This document shows, one piece after another, positions 8,835 to 17,205 of a DNA stretch of 64,000 nt; position 1 is the first letter of the stretch, and each line of letters opens with the position of its first letter. The DNA comes from Alcanivorax sp. REN37 (lineage in GTDB: Bacteria; Pseudomonadota; Gammaproteobacteria; Pseudomonadales; Alcanivoracaceae), in the NCBI RefSeq assembly GCF_041102775.1, contig NZ_JBGCUO010000001.1, forward strand, positions 2,046,001-2,110,000, given 5' to 3'. The position numbers were made by a program, and so were the translations under genes. The notes under the pieces were generated by a model. The model was not told the DNA's origin, ran no database searches, and worked only from the letters and a program-made list of their open reading frames with translations.

Positions 8835-10355
8835 TCAGGCCGCCGCAGCGGCCTGCGCCTGACGGCGCCGGCGCGCGTTGCGCCACATGCCAAAGCCGGC
8901 ATACAGCAACAGCGCGGCGGTGATCACCAAGAAGGTGGCGCTCACCGGGCGCTGCATGAACACATCAAAAGCGCCACGCGAGAGCAGCATGGAACGGCGG
9001 AAATGCTCCTCCAGCAGCGGCCCGAGCACAAAGCCGAGCAGCAGCGGCGCGGTGGGAATGCGCACCGCATTCATGGCCAGTCCCACCAGCCCGAAGAACA
9101 GCGCCACATAAACGTCGAACACACTGTTCTGCGCGCTGTAAACGCCGATGCAGATGAACACCAGGATCGCCGGGTAAAGGATGTGGTAAGGAATCGCCAG
9201 CATCTTCACCCACAGTCCATTGAGCGGAATGTTGAGCACCAGCAGCAGGATGTTGCCGATCCAGAAGCTCATCACCAGCCCCCAGAACATTTCCGGGTAT
9301 TCGGTCATGAACAGCGGCCCCGGCACAATGCCGTGGATCAGCATCGCGCCCAGCATCAGCGCCATGATGGCGTCGCCGGGAATGCCGAGGCTGAGGGTGG
9401 GAATGAAACCGGCCTGCACCGCCGCGTTATTGGCCGCCTCTGGAGCAGTAATGCCTTCCACTGCCCCGTGACCAAAGCGCTCCGGCGTGCGCGACACTTT
9501 CTTTTCCAGTAGGTAGGCCATGAACGCCGACAGCGTCGGCCCGACCCCAGGCAGGATGCCGATGGCACTGCCCACAATGGAGCCGCGCGCCGCCGGCTTG
9601 GGGATCAGTTTCCACTCTTCGCGGCTAGGGAACATCGAACGCAGCGTCACCTTACCAATGTTCGGCCGCTCACTGCCCTTGCGCAAAATATTGCTGACAA
9701 TTTCAGAAATCCCGAACAAGCCCATGGCGATGGCCACCAGGTTGATACCATCACTGAGGTCATTGAGGCCGAAGGTGAAACGGTACTGACCGGTGGTGAC
9801 ATCGGTGCCAACAATGCCGAGCGTGACGCCGATCACCACCGACGCTAGCCCTTTCAGCGGCGAGCCGGTGGACAGCGTCGAGGCGGCGATCAGGCCCATC
9901 AGCATCACCGCGAAATACTCGTAGGAGCTGAACCCGAGCGCCGCCTCGGCAATCACCGGGGCAAAGCACATGACGATGATGATGGCGAACGAGCTACCAA
10001 TAAACGAGGCGATGGCGGTCACGAACAATGCCACACCAGCCTTGCCCTTCTGCGCCATCGGGTAGCCGTCAAGGCAGGTCACGGCACTGGAAATCGAGCC
10101 CGGCAGGTTCATCAGAATCGACGCGGTGGAGCCGCCGTATTGGGCGCCGTAGAAAATCCCCGCCAGCATAATCAGCGCGTAGGTGGGGTCGATGTGGAAG
10201 GTCATCGGCAGCGCCAGCGAGATGGCGGCCATGGCGCCAATGCCAGGCAGCACGCCGACAAACGTGCCCACGGTGACGCCGATAAAGCAGAACAGCAGCG
10301 CTTCCGGGGTGATGGCGGTGGACAGCCCGAGGGCAAAATTAGACAGCAGATCCAT
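8835..10355 (-). CDS. tctA: Tripartite tricarboxylate transporter permease, large subunit TctA
   Basis: 506-residue inner-membrane protein with about 11-12 hydrophobic segments. The TctA signature GVLPGIGAMAAISLALP is near residue 35, and the mirrored second copy GILPGVGPTLSAFMAYL lies near 260. Together with TctB and a periplasmic TctC it imports carboxylates using the ion gradient. It follows tctB with a 3-base gap; its ribosome site lies inside the end of tctB, so the two are translated together. No tctC gene is beside it. The only one in the window is at 639-1637, on the far side of the acyl-CoA operon, which suggests one transporter whose parts flank the pathway. Confidence 0.93.
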   Translation of the reverse strand: MDLLSNFALGLSTAITPEALLFCFIGVTVGTFVGVLPGIGAMAAISLALPMTFHIDPTYALIMLAGIFYGAQYGGSTASILMNLPGSISSAVTCLDGYPMAQKGKAGVALFVTAIASFIGSSFAIIIVMCFAPVIAEAALGFSSYEYFAVMLMGLIAASTLSTGSPLKGLASVVIGVTLGIVGTDVTTGQYRFTFGLNDLSDGINLVAIAMGLFGISEIVSNILRKGSERPNIGKVTLRSMFPSREEWKLIPKPAARGSIVGSAIGILPGVGPTLSAFMAYLLEKKVSRTPERFGHGAVEGITAPEAANNAAVQAGFIPTLSLGIPGDAIMALMLGAMLIHGIVPGPLFMTEYPEMFWGLVMSFWIGNILLLVLNIPLNGLWVKMLAIPYHILYPAILVFICIGVYSAQNSVFDVYVALFFGLVGLAMNAVRIPTAPLLLGFVLGPLLEEHFRRSMLLSRGAFDVFMQRPVSATFLVITAALLLYAGFGMWRNARRRRQAQAAAAA

Positions 10356-10358
10356 GGC

Positions 10359-10805
10359 TCAGCCCCCGAATGCGTTCAGTGGCAATGCCAGCGCGTGGAT
10401 GAACAGAGCCACCCCCAACGCGGACATCACGGCGGCAATCACCAAGGTGCTGACCGGCCGCAGCGGCGGTTCCGCCAGACTGCTGAGCAGCACCAGCGCT
10501 ACCGTGGCCGGTACCAGGCCAGCGCGCTCTACCAGCGCTCCGAAGCTGAGCACCCCGAGGCCGATCATCAACACCGGCCGCAGCGGAATGCGTTGCAATG
10601 CGCTCTCGCCGGCGCGGATCGCTTCCCAAATCAGCGCCACGCCGACCAGCGCCAGCAGACCACCGAGGATCACCGGGAAGTAACCGGAGCCCATGCGGCT
10701 AAGGGTGCCGACCGGATAACCGCGACCGATGACCACCACTGCCACGCCCAGTGCCACCACCGACAGGGCAGCAATCAAATCAGGCAATTTCTGGCGGCTC
10801 ACCAT
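10359..10805 (-). CDS. tctB: Tripartite tricarboxylate transporter small membrane subunit TctB
   Basis: 148-residue protein with four predicted membrane segments and the TctB hallmark RMGSGYFPVILGGLLALVG near residue 36. It forms the membrane complex with TctA. I chose the ATG at 10805 because GGGAGGTG lies 5-6 bases upstream; the longer frame to 10874 would add an arginine-rich extension without a ribosome site. Its ATG overlaps the stop of a 32-codon reading frame (10799-10896), so translation could be coupled to it. Confidence 0.9.
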   Translation of the reverse strand: MVSRQKLPDLIAALSVVALGVAVVVIGRGYPVGTLSRMGSGYFPVILGGLLALVGVALIWEAIRAGESALQRIPLRPVLMIGLGVLSFGALVERAGLVPATVALVLLSSLAEPPLRPVSTLVIAAVMSALGVALFIHALALPLNAFGG

Positions 10806-10896
10806 GACGCCACCTCCCGGCGCTGCCGTTGGCCTGCGCCTTGCCACGACCCGGTACGGATCGCGGTCCTCCATTGCGGTTTGTTGAGCAAACCCA
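10799..10896 (-). CDS. Candidate 32-codon leader ORF overlapping tctB start
   Basis: A reading frame of 32 codons starts with ATG at 10896, a GGGAG-type ribosome site just upstream. It ends in a TGA that overlaps the tctB start codon. The peptide is basic (two RTG/RQRR patches) and hits no family I recognise. Its spacing and the stop/start overlap are what a translationally coupling leader would show, but a chance frame is possible. Confidence 0.3.
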
Positions 10897-11495
10897 TGGT
10901 TGGACTCCCGTTGTTTTTATTCTCATTGGTCAGCTTCGCTGCCAGCACCGATGACCGGCATCGAAGCGCGTCGTCGTCTCCAGCTCTCGCCCGGCAAAAA
11001 CCGTAGCCCGGCCCGGAACCGCAGATGCCCGGAAAGACTGACCGCTGGGTCCAGATGCCAGCAATGGCCAATTCCGCCACAAATGCATGACAGAACCTGT
11101 CAGGCCGTGTCGGCACCGCATCCGACCACAAGCTCCGCCACCGAAGGCGGAAACGCCAAAACAAAGACGCTTTTATCCTTGTTTTCTCCCACCGCGTCCA
11201 CCACTGGCGCCGGTGCGGCACCGCACTGGCAGACGCAAAGCCAGTGATGGCGCGGCTTTGGCCAGCCATCAGCGGCCCAGACTGCGGCCAACGCCGGCGC
11301 CATCGCCACCCCGCCGGCTGATGAGCGCGGCGCAGAACTGCCGCCACCAAACCTTCCGCTGACTGATCGTTCATGGCTATTTGTTGTTAGTTCGCGCCAA
11401 TCAAATCCAACGCTTTCGCCATTGGTTCACCCCGGGGCGCTGCCTAGACTCGATCGAAAACAACAATCCCGAACCCTGTTGCCGGAGGTGTCTCC
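10897..11495. promoter_or_regulatory. Divergent intergenic region between tctBA and the itaconate-type operon
   Basis: About 600 bases with no convincing gene. It should hold the promoters for tctB (leftward) and for the six-gene operon (rightward). Visible structure includes a 7-bp inverted repeat CACTGGC/GCCAGTG (11224-11246) and a CCAAT...ATTGG dyad near 11399-11424, each a possible regulator site. I could not place promoters with confidence. Confidence 0.4.
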
Positions 11496-12656
11496 ATGGC
11501 CCCACGTGCGCCCCTCACGGGCATTCGCGTCCTCGATCTCACCCGCTTGTTACCCGGTCCGCTGTGTACTCAGCACCTCGCCGACTTGGGCGCCGACGTC
11601 ATCAAAATCGAGGACACCGGTGCCGGTGATTACGTCCCCGGCGAACTGCGCGCGCAGGTCAATCGCAACAAGCGCGGGCTGCGGCTGGACCTGAAAAACG
11701 ACGCTGGCCGCGAACTGTTGCGCCAGTTGGTGGCCGATGCCGATGTGCTGGTGGAAGGCTTCCGCCCCGGCGCCATGGCCCGTCTCGGCCTGGATTACTC
11801 GTCACTGGCAGCCATCAATCCGCGGCTGGTGTATTGCTCCATCAGCGGCTACGGCGCGGACAGCGCTCTCGCCCACGCCCCCGGCCATGACCTGAATTAC
11901 TGCGCGCTGTCCGGCGTCGCCCACCAAGTGGGCGTCGATGCCGACACGCCGGCGCTGTCCAATCTGCCGCTGGCAGACTTGATTGGCGGCACGCTGACCG
12001 CCTTGGCCGGCATCCAAGCGGCGCTATTTGACGCCCAACGCACCGGCCAGGGCCGCTTCGTCGACACCTCGATCACTGACGGCGTTCTGGCCCATGCGGT
12101 GATGCCGCTGATGGCCCGCGCCCAGCACGGCAGCACCCCGGCACCGGGCAAGGACACGCTGTCTGGCGCACTGCCCTGCTACGGTTTTTATCGCACCAGC
12201 GATGGCCGCTTCATGGCGGTGGCCGCGCTGGAGAAAAAATTCTGGCTGCGTTTTTGCGAATTGATGAACGAATCCGGCTGGGCTGCGCACCACCGCAGCA
12301 GCGACGCCGAAGCTAACAGCAAGCTGCGCAGCGCCATTGCCGCACGCTTTGCCGCCGCGCCGTTGGCGCACTGGGAAAAGCTGTTCGCCGACCAAGACTG
12401 CTGTGTCAGCCCGATGCTGACGCTGGATGAAGCGGTACAAACGCCGCTGTTCCGCCAGCGCGACCAGGTGTTCGAGGCCGAGCACCCGGTCTACGGCCGC
12501 CATACCCATGTGGCCAGCCCGCTGCGCATGAGCGGCCATCGTTTTGAGCACCGCCACGCGCCCACACCGGGCGAGCACACCGATGCCATCCTCGGCGAGC
12601 TTGGCTGCGATGCGGCGCGTATCGCCGCGCTGCGCGCCAGCGGAGCGGTGTCATGA
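11496..12656 (+). CDS. CaiB/BaiF family III CoA-transferase or alpha-methylacyl-CoA racemase-like protein
   Basis: 386-residue family III CoA-transferase. It has the N-terminal LDLTRLLPGPLCTQHLADLGADVIK-type fold start (given in parts: LDLTRLLPG, LADLGADVIKIE), followed by RNKRGLRLDLK. The active-site segment GHDLNYCALSG matches alpha-methylacyl-CoA racemases, where the Asp of GHD(I/L)NY is catalytic, better than formyl- or succinyl-CoA transferases. GGAGG lies just upstream of the ATG. It is the first gene of the operon and its stop overlaps the next start (ATGA). It is distinct from the second CoA-transferase at 16017. A racemase acting on 2-methyl-branched acyl-CoAs would fit a C5 dicarboxylate pathway, but the substrate is an inference. 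Confidence 0.85.
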   Translation: MAPRAPLTGIRVLDLTRLLPGPLCTQHLADLGADVIKIEDTGAGDYVPGELRAQVNRNKRGLRLDLKNDAGRELLRQLVADADVLVEGFRPGAMARLGLDYSSLAAINPRLVYCSISGYGADSALAHAPGHDLNYCALSGVAHQVGVDADTPALSNLPLADLIGGTLTALAGIQAALFDAQRTGQGRFVDTSITDGVLAHAVMPLMARAQHGSTPAPGKDTLSGALPCYGFYRTSDGRFMAVAALEKKFWLRFCELMNESGWAAHHRSSDAEANSKLRSAIAARFAAAPLAHWEKLFADQDCCVSPMLTLDEAVQTPLFRQRDQVFEAEHPVYGRHTHVASPLRMSGHRFEHRHAPTPGEHTDAILGELGCDAARIAALRASGAVS

Positions 12657-13477
12657 GCGACGCTGCTCTCGGTCGCCGCGAACACTGCGAAGATCGGCTC
12701 GACCCGTTATTGGCCGCTCGCATCGCCGCCACCCTCGACCGGCCGGCGCCCGGCGTCGGCGACGCGCTGCCAGGCCTGTGGCACTGGGCGTTCTTTCAAA
12801 CCCCTGCGCCCGGCGCGCAGCTGAGCCCAGACGGTCATCCGCTCACCGGCGACTTCCTGCCGGCGGCGCCGGGTCGCCCGCGCATGTGGGCCGGCAGCCG
12901 GGTGTGGTTCCACCAACCGCTGCACGTCGGCACGCCGGCCCGGCGCGACAGCGAGATCATCGCCGTCAACGAGAAACAGGGCCGCAGCGGCGCATTGCTG
13001 TTTGTGACCCTGCGCCACCGCTATCTGCAGCACGGCGCGCTGGCGATCGAGGAAGAACAGGACATCGTCTACCGCCGCCCGTCGGCACCGGTGGCCGGCA
13101 CGCCGACGCCGCTGGCCGATGCCGACTGGGCCGCGCACCACCAGCCGCAACCGCCGCTGCTGATGCGCTATGCCGGCGTCACCTTCAATGCCCACCGCAT
13201 TCATTACGACCTGCCCTACGCCACCGCTGAAGAAGGCTATGCCGGCCTGGTGGTGCAGGGGCCGCTGATGGCGACGCTGATGCTGCAAGCGTTCACTGAC
13301 GCCCATCCGCAAGCACAGCCGACGTTCCTGCAGTTTCGCGGCCTGCGCCCGCTGATCGCCGGGCGGCCGATGCGCAGCGGCGGGCGACTGTTAGCGCCGG
13401 GTGAAGCCGAGATTTTCACTGACAACGACCACGGGCCGATCCAAGTCGGCCGACTGCACTTTTTGGAGAATCCTTGA
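12653..13477 (+). CDS. ich: Itaconyl-CoA / mesaconyl-C4-CoA hydratase (HTD2/MaoC type)
   Basis: 274-residue double hot-dog hydratase. The C-terminal half contains the catalytic MaoC block FNAHRIHYD near residue 182, then the GYAGLVVQGP loop. The N-terminal half has WAGSRVWFHQPLHVG. This arrangement is that of Ich, the itaconyl-CoA hydratase of Pseudomonas, and of mesaconyl-C4-CoA hydratases. Ich makes citramalyl-CoA from itaconyl-CoA. The identification rests mainly on context: acyl-CoA dehydrogenase, MmgE/PrpD, CoA-transferase and CitE-type lyase follow in the order known from the Pseudomonas itaconate cluster. The start overlaps the upstream stop (ATGA), and the stop overlaps the next ATG. 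Confidence 0.8.
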   Translation: MSDAALGRREHCEDRLDPLLAARIAATLDRPAPGVGDALPGLWHWAFFQTPAPGAQLSPDGHPLTGDFLPAAPGRPRMWAGSRVWFHQPLHVGTPARRDSEIIAVNEKQGRSGALLFVTLRHRYLQHGALAIEEEQDIVYRRPSAPVAGTPTPLADADWAAHHQPQPPLLMRYAGVTFNAHRIHYDLPYATAEEGYAGLVVQGPLMATLMLQAFTDAHPQAQPTFLQFRGLRPLIAGRPMRSGGRLLAPGEAEIFTDNDHGPIQVGRLHFLENP

Positions 13478-14646
13478 TGAATGCGTACTACGACCAAGAG
13501 GCACTGTCGGCCATCCGCGACGGCGTGCGGGACCTGTGCAGCGCTTACGACGACAGCTACTGGCGCCAAGTGGACCAAGAAAAAGCGTTCCCGGTGGCGT
13601 TCGTGAAAGCCATGACCGAGGCCGGCTGGCTCGGCGCCATGATCCCCGAGCAGTTCGGCGGCTCCGGCCTCGGGCTGGCGGAAGCCTCGGTGATTTTGGA
13701 AGAAGTGAATCGCAGCGGCGGTAACTCCGGCACCATCCACGGCCAGATGTACAACATGTTCACGCTGCTGCGGAACGGGTCCGAAGCACAAAAGCAGTAC
13801 TACCTGCCGAAGCTGGCCAGCGGTGAACTGCGGCTGCAATCAATGGGCGTCACCGAGCCCACCGCCGGCACCGACACCACCAAGATCAAGACCACCGCCG
13901 TGCGCCACGGCGACAAGTACGTGATCAACGGCCAGAAAGTATGGATTTCGCGCATCCAGCATTCCGACCTGATGATCCTGCTGGCACGCACCACGCCGCT
14001 GGCCGACGTGGCGCGCAAGACCGACGGCATGTCGATCTTCCTGGTCGACCTGCGCCAAGCAATCGGCAACGGCCTGACGGTGCAGCCGATTGAAAACATG
14101 GTGCACCACATCACCAATGAGCTGTTCTTCGACAACTTGGAAATCCCCGCGGACGCGCTGATCGGCGAGGAAGGCAAAGGCTTCCGCTATATCCTCGATG
14201 GCCTCAACGCCGAGCGCACGCTGATTGCTGCCGAGTGCATCGGTGACGGCCGTTGGTTCATCGACAAGGCCAGCCGCTACGCCAATGAACGGGTGGTGTT
14301 CGGGCGCCCGATCGGCATGAACCAAGGCGTGCAGTTCCCGATCGCCGAAGCGCACATCGAAGTGGAAGCCGCCGACCTGATGCGCTGGCAGGCCTGCCAA
14401 CTGTACGACCAAGGCAGTTCCGCCGCCGGCGCCGCCGCCAACATGGCCAAGTACTTGGCCGCCAAAGCGTCGTGGGAAGCGGCCAACGCCTGCATGCAAA
14501 CCCACGGCGGTTTCGGCTTTGCCTGCGAGTACGACGTGGAGCGTAAATTCCGCGAAACGCGGCTGTATCAGGTGGCACCGATCTCCACCAACCTGATCCT
14601 GTCCTATGTGTCCGAGCACCTGCTCGGCCTGCCGCGCTCGTTCTGA
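13477..14646 (+). CDS. Acyl-CoA dehydrogenase of the itaconate-type cluster
   Basis: 389-residue acyl-CoA dehydrogenase with MGVTEPTAGTDTTKIKT in the middle domain and MQTHGGFGFACEYDVERKF near the end. The ATG at 13477 overlaps the hydratase stop (TGATG), with GGAG about nine bases before it; an in-frame TTG three bases earlier is less likely. An enzyme of this kind is present, without an assigned essential role, in the Pseudomonas itaconate clusters as I recall them. It may oxidise a methylsuccinyl-CoA-like substrate to mesaconyl- or itaconyl-CoA, which would widen the pathway's input. That role is inference. Confidence 0.9.
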   Translation: MNAYYDQEALSAIRDGVRDLCSAYDDSYWRQVDQEKAFPVAFVKAMTEAGWLGAMIPEQFGGSGLGLAEASVILEEVNRSGGNSGTIHGQMYNMFTLLRNGSEAQKQYYLPKLASGELRLQSMGVTEPTAGTDTTKIKTTAVRHGDKYVINGQKVWISRIQHSDLMILLARTTPLADVARKTDGMSIFLVDLRQAIGNGLTVQPIENMVHHITNELFFDNLEIPADALIGEEGKGFRYILDGLNAERTLIAAECIGDGRWFIDKASRYANERVVFGRPIGMNQGVQFPIAEAHIEVEAADLMRWQACQLYDQGSSAAGAAANMAKYLAAKASWEAANACMQTHGGFGFACEYDVERKFRETRLYQVAPISTNLILSYVSEHLLGLPRSF

Positions 14647-14655
14647 GGAACTGCC

Positions 14656-16005
14656 ATGAACGCCACCCGTGACCTGGTCCGTTTCCTTGCCACGCTGCCG
14701 ACGCAGACGCTGCCGGATGAGGTGCTGGACCGCACCGAAGAGCTGTTCCTCGACTGGCTGGCGTCACTGCTGGCCGGCCGCCACGAGCACCCGATCCCAC
14801 TGTTTGAAGCGCTGGCCGACCAGATGGGCCCGGCCAGCGGCCCCAGCCAACGCATCAACGCCGGTCGTACCAGCTCGCCGTATTTTGCCGCGCTGGTGAA
14901 TGCGGCCGCCTCCCACGTGGTGGAGCAGGACGATCTGCACAACAGCTCGGTGCTGCACCCGGCCACGGTGGTATTCCCGGCGGCACTGGCGGTGGCGCAG
15001 GACATTGACGCCAGCGGTGCCGAGTTCTTGCGCGCCTGCGTGGCCGGCTACGAAGCCGGCATTCGCATCGGCGAATTCATGGGCCGCTCCCACTACCGCA
15101 CCTTCCACACCACCGCCACCGTCGGCACGCTGGCCGCCGCCGTGGCGGTGGGCAGCCTGCTGCAACTGGATGAAGACGGCTTCACCAACCTGCTCGGCAG
15201 CGCCGGCACTCAAGCCGCCGGCCTGTGGGAGTTTCTGCGCGATGCGGCGGATTCAAAGCAACTGCACACCGCCCATGCCGCCGCCACCGGCGTCAACATC
15301 GGCTACTTGACCCGTGCTGGCCTCACCGGCGCACGCAATATTCTCGAAGGTCCGCAAGGACTGGCCGCGGGCATGTCCAGCGATGCTGATCCGCGCTGGC
15401 TCCATGACCGCCTCGGTGAGCGCTGGGCGCTGCTGGAAACCTCGTTCAAGTTCCACGCCTCCTGCCGCCACACCCACCCGGCCGCCGATGCGCTGCTGGA
15501 CTTGATGCAACGCGAACGGCTGACCCACGATGACCTGGCGCAAGTGACCACCCACGTACACCAAGGCGCCCTCGATGTGCTGGGCCGGGTGACGGTGCCG
15601 CACAGCATTCACCAAGCGAAGTTTTCCATGGGCGCGGTACTGGGCCTGATCGCGGTGTACGGCAACGCCGGGCTGACTGAGTTCCGTGACCATGCGCTCA
15701 CCGACCCGCGTGTGGCGGCGGTGCGCGAGCGCGTCACCATGGTGCACAGCGACGAAGTGGACAGCGCCTATCCGGCGCGCTGGCTCGGCCGTGTCACCGT
15801 GGTCACCACCGACGGCCGCACTCTCAGCGGCGCCATTGATGAGCCCAAGGGCGACCCCGGCAACGGTCTGTCGCGCGCCGAGTTGGAAGATAAGTTCCGC
15901 CGATTAGTGGCATTCGCCGGCGAACTGGACACCGCCACCACCGACACCCTGATCGACCGTTGCTGGGCGCTGCGCACGCTGCCCAGCCTACGCGGCCAAT
16001 TCTGA
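14656..16005 (+). CDS. MmgE/PrpD family protein
   Basis: 449-residue member of the MmgE/PrpD family, which includes 2-methylcitrate dehydratase and cis-aconitate decarboxylase (itaconate-forming). The family N-terminus (LVRFLATLPTQTLPDEVL) and the middle AGYEAGIRIGEFMG and FHTTATVGTLAAA blocks are clear. The FKFHASCRHTHPAADALLDL segment carries the conserved His residues. GAGGAA precedes the ATG. A PrpD-like protein occupies the same position in Pseudomonas itaconate clusters. It may isomerise or (de)hydrate a C5/C6 dicarboxylate; calling it a decarboxylase would be over-reading. Confidence 0.88.
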   Translation: MNATRDLVRFLATLPTQTLPDEVLDRTEELFLDWLASLLAGRHEHPIPLFEALADQMGPASGPSQRINAGRTSSPYFAALVNAAASHVVEQDDLHNSSVLHPATVVFPAALAVAQDIDASGAEFLRACVAGYEAGIRIGEFMGRSHYRTFHTTATVGTLAAAVAVGSLLQLDEDGFTNLLGSAGTQAAGLWEFLRDAADSKQLHTAHAAATGVNIGYLTRAGLTGARNILEGPQGLAAGMSSDADPRWLHDRLGERWALLETSFKFHASCRHTHPAADALLDLMQRERLTHDDLAQVTTHVHQGALDVLGRVTVPHSIHQAKFSMGAVLGLIAVYGNAGLTEFRDHALTDPRVAAVRERVTMVHSDEVDSAYPARWLGRVTVVTTDGRTLSGAIDEPKGDPGNGLSRAELEDKFRRLVAFAGELDTATTDTLIDRCWALRTLPSLRGQF

Positions 16006-16016
16006 AGGAGAGCCTC

Positions 16017-17204
16017 ATGAGCCTGCCCCGGCCGTTGGACGGCATCACTGTCATCAGCCTTGAGCACGCCATCGCTGCCCCGTTCTGTACCCGCCAACTG
16101 GCGGACCTGGGCGCGCGGGTGATCAAAATCGAACGCCCCGGCGTCGGCGATTTTGCCCGCCGCTATGACGAGCGCGTGCACGGCGAGGCCTCTCACTTTG
16201 TGTGGACCAACCGCTCCAAAGAAAGCTTGGCGCTGGACCTCAAGCAGCCGGCCGCGCAGCAAGTGCTGGCGCAGCTGCTGGCGCAGGCCGACGTGCTGGT
16301 GCAAAACCTCGCCCCCGGCGCCGCGGCGCGCATGGGGCTGTCGTTCGACGCGCTGCATGAACAGCACCCGAAACTGATCGTGTGCGACATCTCCGGCTAC
16401 GGTGCCGGCGGCCCCTACGAACAGCGCAAAGCCTACGACCTGCTGGTGCAAAGCGAAGCCGGTTTCCTGTCGGTCACCGGTACCCCGGACGACATGGTCA
16501 AAGCCGGTAACTCCATCGCCGACATTGCCGCCGGCATGTACGCCTACACCGGCATTCTGTCGGCACTGCTGCAACGCGGCCGCACCGGCCTCGGCAGCCG
16601 CATCGACGTGTCGATGCTGGAAAGCCTGGCCGAATGGATGAGCTACCCGCTCTATTACGCCTATCAAGGCCAAACACCGCCGCCGCGCACCGGCGCCGCC
16701 CACGCCACCATCTATCCCTACGGCCCGTTTGCCACCGGCGACGGCCTGACCGTGATGCTGGGCCTGCAAAACGAACGTGAATGGGCCCTGTTCTGCGATC
16801 AGGTGCTGGAAGACCCGGCCCTGACCAACGACCCGCGCTTTGCCAGCAACTCCCAGCGCGTCGCCCACCGCGATCAGCTGCGCGCGCTGATTCTCGACTG
16901 CTTCAGCCGCCTCAGCGCCGAACAAGTGATCGCCCGCCTCGACGCTGCCACCATTGCCAACGCCCACGTCAACGACATGGCGGCACTGTGGCAGCACCCG
17001 CAACTGGCGGCGCGCCAGCGCTGGGTGGAGGTGGACAGCCCCGGCGGCCCGATCCCGGCGCTGCTGCCGCCCGGCACCAGCAACCAGTGGCAGCCGCGCA
17101 TGGACGCGGTGCCGGCGCTCGGCCAACACAGCCACGCCATCCTCGCCGAGCTCGGTTACGATGACGGCGCCATCGCCGACCTCGGCCGCCAAGGAGTGAT
17201 CTGA
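16017..17204 (+). CDS. ict: Family III CoA-transferase, probable succinyl-CoA:itaconate/mesaconate CoA-transferase
   Basis: 395-residue CaiB/BaiF-type CoA-transferase with the N-terminal block LEHAIAAPFCTRQLADLG, the WTNRSKESLALDLK segment, and the likely catalytic Asp in RKAYDLLVQSEAG. This Asp context differs from the racemase-like GHDLNY of the paralogue at 11496. AAGGAG lies 7 bases before the ATG at 16017; the longer frame to 15960 overlaps the PrpD gene. It is immediately followed, one base after the stop, by the lyase gene, the same order as ict-ccl in Pseudomonas. The expected job is activation of itaconate (or mesaconate) with succinyl-CoA. Confidence 0.85.
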   Translation: MSLPRPLDGITVISLEHAIAAPFCTRQLADLGARVIKIERPGVGDFARRYDERVHGEASHFVWTNRSKESLALDLKQPAAQQVLAQLLAQADVLVQNLAPGAAARMGLSFDALHEQHPKLIVCDISGYGAGGPYEQRKAYDLLVQSEAGFLSVTGTPDDMVKAGNSIADIAAGMYAYTGILSALLQRGRTGLGSRIDVSMLESLAEWMSYPLYYAYQGQTPPPRTGAAHATIYPYGPFATGDGLTVMLGLQNEREWALFCDQVLEDPALTNDPRFASNSQRVAHRDQLRALILDCFSRLSAEQVIARLDAATIANAHVNDMAALWQHPQLAARQRWVEVDSPGGPIPALLPPGTSNQWQPRMDAVPALGQHSHAILAELGYDDGAIADLGRQGVI

Positions 17205-17205
17205 C

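Noticed and set aside
10140-11006. 288-codon plus-strand frame opposite tctA/tctB
   Set aside because: Gln/His/Arg-rich shadow of the membrane-protein genes.
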